From contig OY759269.1 of NCBI GenBank assembly GCA_963662155.1, positions 16,159,263-16,223,262 of the forward strand: a DNA stretch of 64,000 nucleotides, given 5' to 3'. The notes under the pieces are model-generated. The model searched no databases, was not told the DNA's origin, and saw only the letters and a list, made by a program, of their open reading frames with translations. Both the position numbers and the translations under genes were made by a program. Of the stretch, positions 42,878 to 59,110 are shown piece after piece (positions within the stretch are counted from its first letter, which is position 1; each line of letters starts with the position of its first letter). This DNA comes from Lamellibrachia columna. Its lineage: Eukaryota > Annelida > Polychaeta > Sabellida > Siboglinidae.

Positions 42878-43669
42878 GATCCCAGTTTCCTGGGTTACTT
42901 CACTCCTTGCACCATTGACGTATTGTTCTTTGGTATTGGTTTCTGTAGCTTGAATTTTTCTTACATGGTGAGGGTGCTAACCTCACGCACAGCCCTCCTC
43001 CTTTCTCATCCGGGCTTGGGATCGGCAATGGCGGAGTTCTCCGGTGCCTACAGTTCCAGGCAATTGTTCATATGCATCTGGGCCGATTTTGTATTCCAGT
43101 CTCCTTGCGCGATGGGGAAGTCTTTTCTTGGAGCTTTCTTGATAGTTTTCTCCAGCTCTTCGTAGAAGATTTCGATCACATCGTCGTCTTAATCTGATGT
43201 TAGAGCATATACTTGAAAAAGGTTTTGATGTGTTGATGTTTATCGGAGATTCGTATTATAGCCAGCCTATTGTATATTGATGTAGAGCTGATGACAGCGT
43301 TTGCTATATTCTTGTTAACATGGAATGCGAACCCATTTTGGTATTTGAATTCATCTCCGCTGTACCACAGTTTCTGCTGTACCACAGTTTATGTCCTTCC
43401 TCTATTGTTGTATCTCCAACACCTGTCCATCTGACTTTAGCCAGTCCAAGAATATCCCACCGATATCCGGATAGTTCACGAGTTAGTTCTTTTTTTCTTT
43501 TCCGCAATCATATAGGATGCGGCATCTCACGTTCCTATGATGGTTTTCTCTGCATGAAGCGTGATGCCTGCTCTTGATATAACAGCTGTAAGAGATTCGC
43601 TTTTCTAGGTCGAAGCGCATGTTTGGTAGACGTAATAATTAACAACTTATTTTAGCTACACGGGACCCT

Positions 43670-44000
43670 TCTCAATTATTCACTCCAACTCCCTCCTTGT
43701 GCCCTCGGCCACACAAGGCGGAGGGCAATCGTCGCCACCCATCTCTATCTTCAGCCGCTCTTTCAACGTCTATTTCTTATCTCTGGTCGTCATCCTTTCC
43801 TCTTTCCATGTGTTTTCTAGTACCACGCCTATCTCGGTGTTCTTGTTGGCGGTATTCTAAGGACATGGCCCAAATATCTTCTTTCCGATATTGTTTTCAG
43901 CATTTGCATTGAACTTCTTCCTCGTTGGTGATTAATTCCTTCCTTCTGTTGTTTAAAATCCGCCAAAACATCTGATCTGGAAACTTGCTAGTTTCAGTTT
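43670..44000 (-). mobile_element. RTE-like LINE C-terminal relic
   Basis: The minus strand reads LKTISERRYLGHVLRIPPTR and, in another frame, EMGGDDCPPPC, resembling the post-RT region (RR-GHVLRMP-R-PR). A scrap of the SGNH-type LINE follows at 44105-44165. Absent from unit B. Confidence 0.5.
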
Positions 44001-44671
44001 TATGTTTTGGTTGTTTTCCATGTTTCAAATAAATCGAGAATAAAGAATATAATATTGCTGTTGAAAATTCTGGTTTTTGTCTTTGTATCTATACCGAATT
44101 TACACAAACAATAAATAATTTGTTTCATTAATTTATTGTCCTCTTTGAAAAATGAACTGTTTACATACAATGTTACTTTTGTCTAGTAATGTTAAATTAT
44201 ATTTTTACAATTAAATTTATTAGTAAAGTCTCGTAAGGTGACGCCAACGGAAAAGTGATTGTGGTCTCTCTCCTGTGATGGAACATTATCACAAGTCAAC
44301 ATGTGGAAGACAAATTGTGTTTATTTTTAATTAAGCAAATCGTGCACGAACATTATAATATACATACATAACATAATACAGCCAATTAACTTCACGCTTG
44401 TATACAGGTATATGTTGAAGGTTATTTTTTATAGCTTCGAAATCTTTGTGGACATAATGTCATATTCACAAAATAAGTGCAATAATGGTATGGGTTAACA
44501 TACCTTTTTATTAATTATTATATAACTAAATATTATTAAATGTATTTATTATTAAGTAGTTTAATATTTGATTTGGTGATACGAACATGTCGTAAAGAGC
44601 TGAAGCAACCTGTTTCTTTGTTGATGAGCATTATTTTTCAAGTCTCATCATTTCCAATATTTCCAAGCATT

Positions 44672-44677
44672 TTTATT
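44672..44677 (-). terminator. Polyadenylation signal AATAAA for gene A
   Basis: AATAAA on the minus strand 167 bp past the stop codon of gene A; the equivalent in copy B is at 20237-20242. Confidence 0.45.
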
Positions 44678-44843
44678 ATTTGTTCCTATGCGATGTAAAA
44701 TGATTTAGTGTCGGAGAAGTTCTTCTGTAATGTGTATATTTGTAGAAGTAAACAGTCGGTTGATTGAAAACGGTGTACATGTTAATGTTTAAAATGCATG
44801 CACCTACTACTAATTTATCCATTTCTCGGCTACCGACCAACAT

Positions 44844-48282
<3,439 letters not shown>

Positions 48283-48310
48283 CTGCAACACACAGGACGC
48301 CCAACAATAT

Positions 48311-48905
48311 AGTAGTAGTAATAATAAACTTTTATGGCGCCTATATCCTCAGGAACCTGAGCTCAGAGGCGCAACAAAACATAATCATTAAGCATAATCG
48401 TGAACAGGGACGCGCAAAAGTCAGTATCAGAACGAGAGACAACCGAACATTTATGGTGGAAATGCAATTTGGAATAGATATGGATTGAGTTTTTTTAGGA
48501 AAATACCAGTAGTTTCAGATGTTTTCAAAGTGATGGGAGTTCATTCCAGACCCTAGGCGCAGCGACAGAGATAGCAAGTTTAACTAAGTTAAGTTTTATT
48601 TAGGTACAATAAGTTGTTGTGAAATTGATGATCTTAGCTGCCTAAGGATATTTGAAAGATGCAGGAGACTAGTCAAGTAGGTTGGTTGTTGTGTAGATAG
48701 AGCACGATATGTAAGAGTGGACAGCTTAAAATTCGATAAGGAACTGGAAGCCAGTGTAACTGTTTACGTAGTGGTAGTGACGGTGAAAACCTAGGCTCCC
48801 TGAGAACCACGCGTGCTAGACAATTGTATACTCGTTGGAGTTTATCCATGTCGTCCTCAAACCAACTTAATTGTTGTGGCAAAAACGGCGACTGTCAATC
48901 GTGTG
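48311..48905 (-). mobile_element. 5'-truncated CR1-like LINE directly upstream of gene A exon 2
   Basis: The minus strand reads LPQQLSWFEDDMDKLQRVYN and then LARVVLREPRFSPSLPLRKQL, through WNELPSL, then a 3' UTR with ctcaggaacctgag (read on plus at 48351-48364) and a tail of ATT and ACT triplets (48311-48325). Its 3' end meets gene A sequence at 48310. Same orientation as the gene. Confidence 0.85.
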
Positions 48906-48994
48906 TTACGTCTCCACAATTAACGCCGAAGAGGCAACCGGATAGTATAAGTGTTTTTTTTACCGGAGAAGTAACCAGAGTGTGACATAGCGGT

Positions 48995-49085
48995 CTATCA
49001 GCGGTAGGGTAACCTGGGGCAGGGTGGCGCCCCAAGGAAAACTTTCAAATTGTACACTATTAAGCTACGTTATCGTGTCTGTAGA
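48995..49085 (+). repeat. Copy of a segment also at 120-205
   Basis: gggtaacctggggc through aaggaaaactttcaaattgtac and ctacgttatcgtgtct match 128-207, and 46750-46840 inverted, outside the collinear unit. The segment is therefore mobile or separately duplicated. Confidence 0.65.
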
Positions 49086-49459
49086 GTGCTCATTTTGTAG
49101 ATATATATGTGTGTGTTTGTATGTACAAAGTTCATATTATATTAAATTTATTAAATATAATTGGTCGTGTGTAATACATTTTAAACATTATGACCATGTG
49201 CGCACGGTATAAGACATATGAACCAGATTGCCCGATATGCATGGAGACCGTATTGCCCCGTTTCTAATGGCATCGAACTTCAAACGATCCGTACGATGAA
49301 TCTGGTGAGATAAACATTCACAATACCCTTGGATGGGGGTGGATTTGCACAAAATCTATGGGTCTGACAGATTCAGCGTGCTGCCATATTGACCGTCCAT
49401 CTTGGACATGCCACATTTGACACACCTATCAGACGTGTAGCCAACGACAATAAGACATC

Positions 49460-50213
49460 ATGCCGCCCAAGCATCGCCAAAAAAGCTCGTCAGAGACTCC
49501 TCGCTTTGAAGGTATTGACAATGAACTTCTAAAACTTACTTTTATTGAAATTCTGAATGACAGTGATGTTATAAAACAATTGAAACGAGCTCTGTTCCCG
49601 CAAGAGATTGCTGACAAAATAGACTACTTAGCAGCTCAGACTGAGCAACTAAAACAAACTGTGAAAGAGAAGGACGAGAAAATCAAAGAACTTGAAAGTA
49701 GAGTCGACTTGTTAGAATCGGCCAACGACAGCATCGAGCAATATTCTAGAAGATCCAATTTGAGAATAGAAGGAATACCCGAATCTGTAGGTACTAGTGA
49801 AATTGAAAAAATTCAATCCTAGACATTGTCAATGATCATATGAAGTTAACTCCAGTCCTGCAGTCTCATGAGATTGAGCGAGCGCACAGAATTGGCCGCC
49901 CTAAAACGGATGGCGGGCGACCACGCACTACAATTGTCAGACTAACTAGCGAACGTCGGAGGGACGCTATATACAGAGCTCGAATCAACCTAAAACAGCA
50001 CAATACAGCCTCGGGTCTAAACCTTCGTTTATTTGTGAATGAAGACCTCACGAAAACTCGTTCTGAACTTCTGTATGAACTTCGGAAAAAAAAAATGGAC
50101 TGATTTCTGACTGTTGGTCTTTCAATGGGAATATCTTGTACAAAGACACTCAGGGTGTTGTCCATCAAGTACGAAGTAAACAGGACGCATGTTTCAAGGT
50201 GCGCCGTGTTTGA
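49460..50213 (+). pseudogene. LINE ORF1: coiled coil plus RRM-like domain
   Basis: Starts ATGCCGCCCAAGCATCGCC. Residues about 55-100 form a coiled coil (EQLKQTVKEKDEKIKELESR), followed by SIEQYSRRSNLRIEGIPESV and, after a frame change, EIERAHRIGRPK, the RRM-like ORF1 arrangement of L1/Tx1/CR1-type elements. The frame shifts at an A6 run (about 49807) and an A10 run (50086-50095). With both allowed for, the reading ends in KVRRV and TGA at 50211-50213, about 251 codons. Confidence 0.85.
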
Positions 50214-50953
50214 TGCCTGCGTTGCATAACCCCTGTGGACAATACCGACACACTGCTGCGTCAAATGACGTAATCATTGTCTGGCACTTGCACACCTGCA
50301 CACCTTCAAGTAGCGTGAATTTACGTATTTAATTTCCATGGCACTATGACAGTATTATTATTTTTTCTTTATAAACAACATGAATGTATTTGATTAATAT
50401 AACCTATCCATATTATACGGATAGATGATTTATTACAGAGTATCATTTTATTTTTTCAGACTAAATACAATTACAGTAATATATTTAGTTATGCTGATTT
50501 GTAGTTGGTACATGCCAAATTATGGCAGTAGGTTATTATATTACTATTGTTTTTGTTTATATATATTTTTTTCGATATCAGGACTATAACCACCTAAGCC
50601 TATGTGCGCATATAATTTAATGGACACGTGCGATTATTAATGATTGGCAGTCCTATCTCACCATTGTATTGTGACTTGTGTTATCACCATTAATCTCGGT
50701 ACCTCGATGACCTCGGTGGTATGCATTTTTCTTTTTATTATATTTGTTATGTGTTTGTTAATCCCAAATAATAGCGTTCGTTTCAGTATTTATATGTACT
50801 ATGCTAATATTCCTACACAGGCAATTGTGGTGATTCGCAGCACAACATACAAGCTGACTCTATATTTTATCTCAAATTTTATATTATGTATAATAAATAG
50901 CGGACAATCGGTTTTAAATTGCATATTTTTAACCAGAATTACGTATCCAAATA

Positions 50954-53900
50954 ATGGATGATGATGAATCATTTATTCATTTTCAAGGAGGTATTAACCG
51001 CAATTCTTTATTTAATATATTACAGTTAGATGAAACACTTGATGAGGATATTCAACCAATACGTCATTCCCCTTATTATGATCTTGATAATTTTAAGTTA
51101 CTGGCAGAAAGACATAACAAACGTTTTAATATACTAAGCACAAACATAGAATCAATTAATGCCAAACATAGTGAAATAGAAGCCTTCATGGAAGAACTTA
51201 ACCTGATAAACTTTAAATTTAGCTTAATATGTTTTCAGGAATGTTGGCTTTCCGAGAATGACGATATGTGTCATTTACAACTTGAGGGATATCAGTGCAT
51301 TAAACAAGGTAAAACATGTAGTGATAAAGGTGGACTGGTCATGTATTTAAGCAAAACATTTAACTACAAAGTAATTTTGTCTCTTAATCAGTTTGATAAT
51401 TGGGAAGGTCAATTTATTAAAGTAACTGGTGGTGGGCTATCTAAAGATATAATAATTGGCAACATTTACAGGCCCCCAAGAGACCTTAATGAAAATTATA
51501 AACAATTCGTTTCCGAATTCACACCTATCATTTCGTCATTTGACAGAACGAACTCAGATGTTATTATTGCAGGAGACTTTAATATAAACCTTTTGAAAAT
51601 AAACGAAAAAGAAGTATTCGCGGAATGTTTTGATACGTTAATATCATATAGCTTTTACCCCCACATCACACTTCCTACTAGGCTCTCCAAAAATAATGGA
51701 ACCCTAATTGATAATTTCTTTTGCAAATTAACTAAATCTACAATGAAGCCTAAATCAGGTATTTTAACTAAACAATTATCAGACCACCAACCATATTTCA
51801 CTTTCCTAAATACAGTTTCCCACACAGAACCTTTACCAAGATATAAAAAAATTACTGTACAGAACTCTGATTCAATATCTGATTTTATACACGAGGTTTT
51901 CTTATCAAATGTTTACAGTCAACTCGACCAATCTCCTAATGCAAACCCTAATGTAAATTATGATATACTACATGACGTAATGCAAATGTGCAAAAAATAA
52001 ACATATGCCATATAAAACAGTTAAACTAAAAAAATACAAACACAAGAAATCCGCTTGGATTACGTTAGGGCTGCTCAAATCCATTCGATACAGAGATAAA
52101 TTATATAAGACACTAAAAACTACTAGACCAGAATCATCAAAATACTTTGCAATTCGGATCAACCTGACTACCTATAATACTATCCTTAAAAAAAGCATAC
52201 GTACTGCTAAACTCATACATTACGAATCGTGTTTTAACAAATTCAAAAATAACATTAAAAAAACATGGGAAACAATTAATGGTATTCTTTCTAGAACATG
52301 CAGAAAGAAAACGTTCCCCAATTCCTTTATTTATAACGAAAATACCATAGCAGATAAAACGGCAATTGCAAACACATTTAATTCATATTTTACCAATATT
52401 GGCCCAAATTTATCCAATCAAATACAAAATTCCACAAATAAAACTTTCAGATTCTATCTTAATGGAAACCATAACAATGTATTTAATTTTCGACTTATTA
52501 ATGAAGAAACAATATATAAAACAATAGATCATATGCACACAAAAGCAAGTTGCGGATTTGACGGCATTTCTTCACGGCTTCTAAAGTTAATTAAACCTGT
52601 TTTTACAGAATCTTTAACTTTAATCACAAACCAAATATTAACAACGGGTATCTTCCCCGACAAACTCAAAATTGCTAAAGTAATACCAATTTATAAAAAA
52701 GGGGAAGAAACCCTATTCTGCAACTTCAGGCCAATATCAATCTTACCTGCAATTTCAAAATTAATCGAAACAATTATTTACAACCAGCTAGATTCTTTCT
52801 TAAAAAGACACAAACTAATGTACGATAGTCAGTATGGATTTAGAAAGGAACATTCTACGGAATTTGCCGCTCTTGAATTAATTGATAGGATATTGACACG
52901 TATGGATAATAAGGAAATACCAATAAATATTTACTTGGACCTGTCAAAAGCATTTGACACTTTGGATCGCTCAATATTAATCGATAAGCTAGAGTTTTAT
53001 GGCCTAAAAGGAGTAGCTTTAGACCTATTCAAAAACTATTTAGCAAATAGAAAACAGTACGTAGAATTTGAAGATGCCCAATCAGATATGCTTAATATCT
53101 CCACAGGCGTACCTCAAGGATCAATTCTAGGCCCTTTGTTATTTATAATTTACATAAATGACTTTGCCCAATCTAGTCAGAAATTCAACTTTATTATGTA
53201 CGCCGATGACACGACACTTTCAAGTACCCTAGATTCTTTCGCACAATATAGCAAAAATGAAAATGTAGAATTCATAATCAACACAGAACTGGAAAAAATT
53301 AACGAGTGGCTTAAATTAAACAAATTATCCTTAAATGTAAATAAATCCAAATATATGATTTTCAAAACGGCTAGAAGAAATAATATGATAAATGCACTAA
53401 ATATAAAAATAGATAATACATATGTCGATAGAGTAGATGAGTTCAATTTCCTAGGGATAAGTTTTAATGAACAATTAAACTGGCAAAGCCACATCAACAA
53501 AATTTCAAATAGGTGCTCCAGAATTATAGGTATCCTAAATAAACTTAAACGATTGTTACCTCTTAATATAAAGATTATGTTGTATAACACTTTGATATTG
53601 TCACATCTAAACTATGGCTTAACGGCCTGGGGCTTTAGATGTGATAGACTAAAAAAACTTCAAAAGAAAGCCGTCCGAATTATATGTTTAAGTAAATTTA
53701 ATGCTCATACCGATCCACTGTTCAAAAGTCTTAATTTACTAAAAGTAGAGCATATTTTTAAATTGCAGGAACTAAAATTATATCATAAATTTTCAAACAA
53801 TAAACTACCTGTCTACCTGCAAAACTTACCACTTAATCAAAACAATAGTGTTCACAACTTTTAATACACGTGGTCAATGTAATATACATACGATCAGGGT

Positions 53901-54093
53901 ACACCACGAGTTTGCTAAACGAAGTCTCAGGTACAGTTTGCCACATACTATAAATAATGCACCTGATTTATTAAAAGACAAGGTCACCACTCACAGTTTA
54001 CATGGTTTCTCAAATTATATCAAACTTTATTATCTGAACTCATATATTGAACAATGTGCAATCCAAAATTGTTATATATGTCAACATGACTGA
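50954..54093 (+). pseudogene. LINE ORF2: endonuclease plus reverse transcriptase
   Basis: Endonuclease: NILSTNIESINAKHSEIEAF, CFQECWLSEND, GGLVMYLS, NIYRPPRDLNENY, VIIAGDFNINLL and LSDHQPYFTF. RT: ASCGFDGISSRLLK, NFRPISILPAISKLIET, NIYLDLSKAFDTLDRS, STGVPQGSILGPLLFIIYIN and FIMYADDTTLSS. C-terminal: LSHLNYGLTAWGFR, LQKKAVRIICLSKFNAHTDP and VHHEFAKRSLRYSLPHTIN. Two frame breaks occur, at an A6 run (51992-51997) and a T4 run (53859-53862). Otherwise there is no premature stop across about 1045 codons. Confidence 0.93.
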
Positions 54094-54834
54094 CTATGTC
54101 TCCGTTCCTACTTGGTTAAAATCACTATGTATATCCGATTGTACGAATATAATTGGCATTTGTAATATACAGACATATCTATATTAATTTTTTTCACTCA
54201 GTAATTATGCATTAATATCTATAGGGATGTTTTCTTTTTATAATTTAAAAACGGGTGAAATTAATCGACAGGGTGGCTCCTACGACAGCGATTATTTTTT
54301 AGTCTTAGTAGGAGTCTCCCGTCCCTTATAGGACATTATCTTTTATTTTTCAGACCGTACTCTATACTCTTACTACTTCGTTTTATCATGTCGACATATA
54401 TGTAATATAGTGTATGGTTTTTGTGTTGAATACTCTGTTTTGTTGTCTTTGGGACGAATAAATATTTCCTGTTTCCTGTTTCCTGTTTCATGTGTCTTAA
54501 CACGATGTATACAAAACACAACATACTACAGTCAATGTTGTATTGTTTTACCTGTCAACTGATTAATTATTATTCTGTCACCAATTCAGTTCATGATTCA
54601 TATCTTTTTATAGTGAATTGCACCTGTTTATTATTGCCGAAGTATTATATCAGAGCGCATAATAGTGCATATAAAATTTTTAAAAACACACTAATTTAAT
54701 TATGTCTGTCTCGTGTTGCTGAGCTTACGTTAACTATATTTTGTACCAGATTTTGGGACGTTCATAGTTTTATATATGTTGCGCACGTGCTGGGGCCGTC
54801 ATACCTCCAGGGGCCGTTTTGTCCCAGGTTCACC

Positions 54835-55220
54835 TACATCCTATTGGCCGACAGCTGTATTTAATATGCCCACATACTTGCCGCTGAATAAAAATTGCCG
54901 CTGGGAAGCCCTGTTCGCCGGCAGCAACATGGAGGTTTTGTAATAAGCCTGTGGTTATCTGGAAGTGAGCGCTTCCTCCACATAGCGCTGCTGTATGGCT
55001 GTGAAGTCTGTACAATCACGTGTAGCCCATTAGAACAGCAATTAGATGGATGCTACACAAGAATGTTCAGGATGGCGGTAAACATACACTGAAGCCAGCA
55101 CGTCACAAACAGAGAGCTGTTTGGAGTCGCCAACAGCCTCGTATAAGATCATAGAGCGAAGGACAACTACATGAGGAATAACGAGCCAGTGTATCAACTG
55201 ATACAGGCGTAGACCACCGG
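54835..55220 (+). mobile_element. RTE-like LINE C-terminal fragment
   Basis: Reads LLYGCEVCTITCSPLEQQLD and then GCYTRMFRMAVNIH, a stop, SQHVTNRELFG. Same family as 28925-29330 and 13270-13690, and the clearest of the three. Confidence 0.75.
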
Positions 55221-57104
55221 CCGGCATCTTATTTAATGGCAGAAACAGTTCCAGCCACTGCCGTACAATAGGGTAGTACTGTTTAAAGTGTAAACATAAC
55301 AAATATAAGTCTAGCATGTGAAAGTATTTAACTTGAACGTATGTCATTGTCCCCCCCTGGCTTAGGTTTAGACGGGTAACTAGCGTGTTGGTCTGTCTGT
55401 ATCTGTATGTATGTGTCACAGGGATGTTGACCCTTGACTAATATGTTTTTAGTGGGCTACATGCATGCATGTATGTACATAGGATTATTAGTGATACAGA
55501 TGATTGAAGTGTAGCGTGAACAGAAGCTTTACCAGTCGACCCAATCTTACACAACAACTTGTGTCAGTCTCATCTAGCGAGTAGTAATAACATTATAACG
55601 CAACACTGTATTGAGCAGTGTCCAAGATTTGTTTATAAACAACAGTGAAATAAAAGCTAGGCTAATCAGGCAATGCACATGTGAAAATTACAACATTGTT
55701 GCTAACGCAAGTCCTGGCTCACTCCTGATTATGGCCAGTCATCTTTAATACCGTGTTTAATACTTTTCTTTTATATCTTTTCTTTCATCTTATTAATTAA
55801 TTATGCTCTTTCTTTTGGTTGTATTTTTAACTGTTGGTAGACATTTTGTACTGATGTGGTACTGAAGTTAAATCAGGAGTGAAAATTGTGCAATGACTAA
55901 AAAACTTGGTTTTGTACAATTTTAGTAGTTAAGCTGTAATAAACACAATGTTATCTTACAAAGTTGCCTTATAGTGCTGTATTCTTAATTTAGGCATGAT
56001 CTTACCACCCACACCCTAAACATTAGTATAGTGATTTAAGAGTCACATTAGCGAGACATTGTATATTTACTACACTCAATAACTGAAATTATTTAGCAGA
56101 TGCTGGTATGATATTATAATTATGATGAGTGCTGTTTGTTTTTACATTGTATGAAACAGTAAACAAATAAAAAGAATAATCAATGAGACACTGCTGTAGG
56201 TACTGTATACTCCATCCTCAACTGATTTAGATTATCATAAATCCGGTTCGTTGGTTTCCAAATATGTAGTGTGTGAATAGTATGTAAAATCCCCAGTTGA
56301 TTTAATAAAAAACATGCATATTATTTTCATTGCGCTTGTCTCATTTCCACTCGGAAATTTGCACAGTTGTCAGGCGTAAACACTGCGGCAATCAGAACTA
56401 TAGAAGAAGAACAAACATAAATATTGATTTTTAACGCCACCGTTTCTCATGCCGAGACTTTTAATGGTGAACGAGAGCTTCCTCCTGGCAGTCTGGAGAC
56501 ACGACAGTCGATAACAGCTGTTGTAAGTATCTTTGGGTGCAGTAAACAGACGAATTCACAATATGAGGACACACTTTTAGCAAAAGGGGTCAGTAGCCAA
56601 TCTAACAATTGTTGAGATAAAAAAAAATCCGGCTGCGTCACCGGCGTTTTCGGTTTCCGACAGCAACCACCCTCAGTTTGCAAGACTTCAGAGGTGACAG
56701 CGAAAATCACCGAAATCGTCTACACGCGGCAGGATGCCTTACATTAGATCCAATCTAACCCCGTTGTACTGTCGTCAGCGACGTGTCACGTGTCAAATGT
56801 AACGGACCCATTATTATCCATGATTTTTATTGATATATCACCTCACGATCCCATCTTGTTGTGCACTTGTTTTGTGAACCCAATATATCAATACGTATTA
56901 GCATTATCGCCTCCTGCCTTCGTGCTCTATGGTCAGTACACAAAACAGCTACAGCTACAAGTTTCTTGTGTGATAACCATGTAACTGGACGAAAATATAA
57001 CAAGCAACGTATTGAAATTATCGGTTGATACAAACGTGTTTTGAAGAGTTAACAATGATGGTGATAAACAACATTTACAAAACGACTATACATATTAGTG
57101 AAAT
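55221..57104. other. About 1.9 kb without recognisable genes
   Basis: Single-copy-looking AT-rich sequence. Small frames at 56424-56710 are present on both strands but have no motif. It would be intron if gene A starts at 59110. Confidence 0.4.
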
Positions 57105-57960
57105 TGTCTAATAAATGGGAGATGTTATTTAATTTTGGGAAATGTAAATGCCTACCCACAGACATGGGAACTTGGATGTAAGCTATAAAATGAGAAGAGA
57201 TATACTATTCTGGGTACTACTGTTAAAGAAAAGGACTTAGGAGTTACAATAAGCGCTGATATGAAAGTTCCAGAGCAATGTGATATTGCAGCTTCAAAAT
57301 GTAAAATCACATTCTTGGGTTGGTTAGGAGAAGTATACCATACAAGGAGAAAAAAGTTAATTATACCAATGTATAAAGCAATAGTCATGCCCCATTTAGA
57401 GTACTGCATACAAGATTGGAGACCACATCGTAAGAATGATAAGATACCACATCGTAAGAAGGATATAGATACGCTTGAAAGAATACAGAGGAGAGCAACT
57501 AAAATTATTCCAGAAGTGAGATACCTTAGTTATGAAGAACGACTGAAGAAATGTTGTTTAACAACCCTACAGACAAGACGGTTAAGAGGAGATCAAATTT
57601 AAGTGTTTAAGATATTGAATGGGTATGAAAATATTGATAGAAATAGTTTTTCTCACTCAAGAAAGATAATAAAACTAGAGGACATGAGGTAACATTCGTA
57701 ACGTAAATGTGTAGATTGGATATCAGGAAGTATCAATGAGAGGAACAAATTATGTACAGATTGTGTAACTGCTAGCAGGGTGAACATGTTTAAAACAAGG
57801 TTGACCCTTATCTCATGAGGGCAGATTACACATAGATTAAAAATGTTGGACTCTCGATAAGCCAATTGTTTCCTTGTCCACTTGCCATATGGGCCTTTGT
57901 CTTGGATGGCCACCTTTTTAAATCCTTGTTAAATCCTGGACTCCACGCTGTATAAGAACG
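57105..57960 (+). mobile_element. 5'-truncated copy of the SGNH-type LINE family
   Basis: Begins inside the RT thumb (gggaaatgtaaatgccta), then GTTVKEKDLGVTISADMK, PMYKAIVMPHLEYCIQDWRP, LERIQRRATKIIPEVRYLSY and RLRGDQI, ending in the 3' UTR ttggactctcgataagcc and aatccttgttaaatcc. Contains an internal short duplication of accacatcgtaagaa (about 57422 and 57448). Confidence 0.88.
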
Positions 57961-59037
57961 TATCGTCAGTAGATATTAACTAACTAACAATATGTCAATT
58001 GATAACATTGCACAACATAACTAACCAACTAAATAACTAACTAATTAACAATACTTATAGTTGTGAAGTACGAAATGTGTGTCTTAACAACGAGAGACAC
58101 CTAGTCCGATTCACAGTTGCATTATATAAAGTGCCTTTGACCCAATACATCAGAGCTGTAGCCAGGTTTTTAAAGGATGTTCGTTTTTGCCAATGTTGTT
58201 AACCAAGCGCGTCGCAGCAGCAATCTGCAGTAAAATAAATTACGTGGCGCGCTTGTTACAACACATACTGAATAAACTATTATAATATTATAACAGCATA
58301 CCTTTGCCAAAGGAACTAGCGTTTCTTACAGGACACAGTACCAATGGAACTAGCTTTCTCATAGTAGGATTCTTCCTTGGATGAGCTACTTTTCAGTAGC
58401 GCAGAAGGAAGGAAGGCGTTGATTTCATTCTGAATATTTTCTCTTTTCCTGATTGATACAATTTCCTCTGGAGGTCGTTCCAGAAGCGGTCGGTAAAAAT
58501 GTCTATTTAATTAACAAATTCAACGGATGTTGGGATACTCATGTTGCTGCAAGCAACGCGAGACACAAAGCACAATTGGAGACAATTCCAAAACCATGAG
58601 CTTTTTCCTTTAACAGTAAGTAGCCAACGGAACGGAACAAATTGAACAATGAAATATGAATGACAGCCATCTAATTTGACATATGCTATTTGACAGCGTG
58701 CCTACACAACATTTAAAAAAAAAAATGTGATAAGAATACGCAAAACGTACGCGTAACATAACCTACAAACCCGTCAAATGTTCTCTTCAGGCTTTAAAAT
58801 GTTATATATTGGAGTACGATTCTCTACATGTTTTAATTATAAGAGAAACAACGGTGTTACTTTGTAGTCCGTAGACTACAGTTATCACACCAACGAACGG
58901 CTTACAAAATTCGAAAGAAAAGTGATTGTATTTGTCTCACACTTTGAGCGCAAAGAAGCGTGGTGTTGTAGGCGATAAAGACATATAATGAATAAAGTCT
59001 GTGTAGTGTTAGATTTCTAACCAAACCATCAACTTAC
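57961..59037. other. No confirmed gene; possible alternative second exon at 58502
   Basis: An aattaaatag acceptor-like site precedes 58502 (minus). Spliced from the exon at 59038 it would give a short secreted peptide of about 61 residues ending near 58390. Weak support. Confidence 0.25.
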
Positions 59038-59110
59038 CGTTGAGCAGCTCTGACCGGACAGTCGTGACTTGCAGGAGCACAATGATGCTGAATGCGATCA
59101 ATTTTCCCAT
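59038..59110 (-). CDS. Signal-peptide exon, probable exon 1 of gene A
   Basis: Minus strand ATG at 59110 in a perfect ACCATGG context, encoding MGKLIAFSIIVLLQVTTVRS and ELLN, a textbook signal peptide (basic n-region, hydrophobic core, S/E cleavage site). The exon is 73 nt and ends at a GTAAGT donor in phase 1. The first compatible downstream partner on this strand that makes a known protein is exon 2 of gene A at 48282, whose acceptor is also phase 1. The junction gives Asn-Asp-Glu-Arg and an uninterrupted 254-aa reading. The intron would be about 10.8 kb and contain several LINEs. The exon could instead belong to another small secreted protein. Confidence 0.6.

Larger units (their letters stand above)
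39821..43036 (-). mobile_element. Complete RTE-type LINE insertion with target-site duplication
   Basis: The 15-bp duplication ttctccggtgcctac is at 39806-39820 and 43037-43051. The element between them is 3216 bp. Its 3' tail is (GTAA)n, read on plus as ttacttac from 39821 to 39915. The 5' end begins with ctccgccattgccgatccc on minus at 43036. One large ORF fills it. Confidence 0.93.
39180..43575 (-). mobile_element. Older RTE-like LINE, split by a younger RTE insertion
   Basis: Minus-strand segments 43575-43052 and 39820-39180 join into one endonuclease reading: SGYRWDILGLAKVRWTGVGD, FHVNKNIANAVISS, then across the gap PDAYEQLPGTVGTGETNDRG and IRLLKFARTYKL. The reading continues to DPEIAKQSGKRSNRG. 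It is the same family as 1809-3065. It is decayed, with stops and shifts, and has no RT. Confidence 0.8.
49300..54490 (+). mobile_element. Nearly full-length two-ORF LINE
   Basis: 5' UTR (start uncertain), ORF1 (49460-50213), a spacer of about 740 bp, ORF2 (50954-54093), then a 3' UTR with a stem-loop (gggtggctcctac at 54271-54283 pairing with gtaggagtctccc at 54308-54320), aataaa at 54458 and a 7-bp tandem tail (tttcctg, 54464-54491). Lies antisense inside putative intron 1 of gene A. The best preserved element in the window. Confidence 0.92.

Noticed and set aside
58299..58505. Minus-strand open frame ending in a Ser/Glu-rich peptide
   Set aside because: Not in frame with the signal-peptide exon at 59038 by the visible acceptor and no known motif; kept only as a weak alternative.
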